NCBI RefSeq assembly: GCF_018860745.1
Contig: NZ_JAHKPY010000014.1
Location: 955,214 to 1,019,213 of the forward strand
Source: Zobellia uliginosa
Lineage (GTDB): Bacteria; Bacteroidota; Bacteroidia; Flavobacteriales; Flavobacteriaceae
Reading direction: 5' to 3'
DNA length: 64,000 nucleotides
Made by a program: the position numbers and the translations under genes. Below, piece by piece: positions 63,454 through 64,000 of the stretch; the first letter of the stretch is position 1; every line of letters begins with the position of its first letter. Below the pieces are notes generated by a model. It made no database searches and had not been told where the DNA came from. It saw only the letters and a program-made list of their open reading frames with translations.

Positions 63454-64000
63454 ATGAATGAATATACAGGACTACGATACGAAAGAATTGGTAATGGAAA
63501 GAAAACGATAGTCTTTGTACATTATTTTGGCGGAGATGCTGGAAGTTGGAAATGGTTAGCCAATAGATTACGAAAAAAGTACACCTGTATCTTGTTGAAC
63601 TTACCAGGTTTTGGAGGTACTAAACCGCTTGCTGAGCCTTCTATTTATGGCATGGCGCAATCCATTAATGACTGTATTGATGAGTTGAAGTTGAAAGATT
63701 TTATACTCTGTGGTCATTCTATGGGGGCAAAATTGGTCCTTTATGCCGCACAAATTAATAACGGAAACCTACCTAGTAAACTTATGCTAATCGCGCCTTC
63801 GCCGCCAACAGTAGAAAATATGCCCGACGAAGAACGAAAGCGTATGTTAAATCATCCGGATAGGAAAGAGGCAGTGAACACCGTGCAGGGAGCCGCAAAA
63901 AAGAAGATGGGTAAAAAAAGAATGCTTTACGCTGTAAATTCTCAATTGCGAATTGAAGAAACCACATGGAAATGGTGGTTGAACATTGGTATGAAAAACA
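63454..64000 (+). CDS. Alpha/beta hydrolase, 3' end outside window
   Basis: Open from the ATG at 63454 to the end of the window (182 codons visible). It shows the alpha/beta-hydrolase core: oxyanion-hole region VHYFGGDAGSW (about residues 22-32), LPGFGGT, and the nucleophile elbow CGHSMGAK with Ser near residue 95. The acid and His of the triad lie beyond the window. Substrate unknown. The ATG follows the preceding stop codon directly, and ORF-finding tools may miss this frame because it runs off the edge. Confidence 0.85.
   Translation, partial: MNEYTGLRYERIGNGKKTIVFVHYFGGDAGSWKWLANRLRKKYTCILLNLPGFGGTKPLAEPSIYGMAQSINDCIDELKLKDFILCGHSMGAKLVLYAAQINNGNLPSKLMLIAPSPPTVENMPDEERKRMLNHPDRKEAVNTVQGAAKKKMGKKRMLYAVNSQLRIEETTWKWWLNIGMKN

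Overview
The window looks like chromosomal DNA of a gliding marine member of the Flavobacteriaceae (Bacteroidota). The basis is the gldL-gldM-gldN motility/secretion operon, proteins with type A sorting domains for the type IX secretion system (T9SS), promoters of the Bacteroidota form TTG-N19..21-TAnnTTTG, few Shine-Dalgarno sequences, moderately low GC and a two-gene methylmalonyl-CoA mutase. A genus such as Maribacter or Zobellia is a guess only.

Layout. 1-6.8 kb: end of gldL, gldM, gldN, an FAD oxidoreductase, a DUF983 protein and an ABC-F ATPase. 6.9-13.8 kb: a leucine-rich-repeat protein and a three-gene RND efflux operon. 13.9-18.9 kb: assorted metabolic and envelope genes (Gfo/Idh/MocA oxidoreductase, CPXCG protein, DUF2807 protein, an FGE-fold lipoprotein without the FGE cysteines, YceI, M20 amidohydrolase). 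19.1-27.8 kb: a periplasmic redox cluster. It has a Planctomycete-type cytochrome/DUF1549/DUF1553 protein, a DUF1501 protein and a DUF2231-cytochrome-LRR membrane protein, followed by a diheme protein and a 2Fe-2S plus molybdopterin hydroxylase pair of the isoquinoline 1-oxidoreductase type. 28.0-34.0 kb: tRNA-Arg(TCT) with an odd partial repeat beside it, a histidine kinase with a single-domain receiver, and both methylmalonyl-CoA mutase subunits.

34.1-59.5 kb is an exopolysaccharide or capsule region. Two similar WcaJ-type initiating glycosyltransferases (both 451 aa, both on the minus strand) bracket it. The minus-strand operon from 59.5 down to 44.9 kb encodes WcaJ, Wzc, Wzx, a Wzy candidate, an O-acyltransferase, three GT4 glycosyltransferases, two LbetaH acyltransferases and a CapK-like adenylate-forming enzyme. 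The plus-strand block at 36.2-44.9 kb encodes secreted proteins: two related T9SS cargo proteins, one carrying a stalk of seventeen acidic 40/41-residue repeats; a head-type protein; a pectate-lyase-like beta-helix protein; and an anchored PQQ-type sugar dehydrogenase fused to cytochrome c. The last 4 kb hold a 43-aa membrane protein, two SDR dehydrogenases, a peroxiredoxin-like protein, an unknown protein and a truncated alpha/beta hydrolase.

The most interesting signals are: (i) both wcaJ genes have a consensus promoter about 210 nt upstream and a shared C-run motif at the start of the leader; (ii) five perfect copies of a 7-nt repeat, open in all frames, sit just before the non-ATG start of the CapK-like gene; (iii) the repeat-stalk protein and its neighbours form a candidate surface apparatus beside the capsule locus; (iv) the combined PSD1/DUF1501/cytochrome and molybdopterin hydroxylase cluster.
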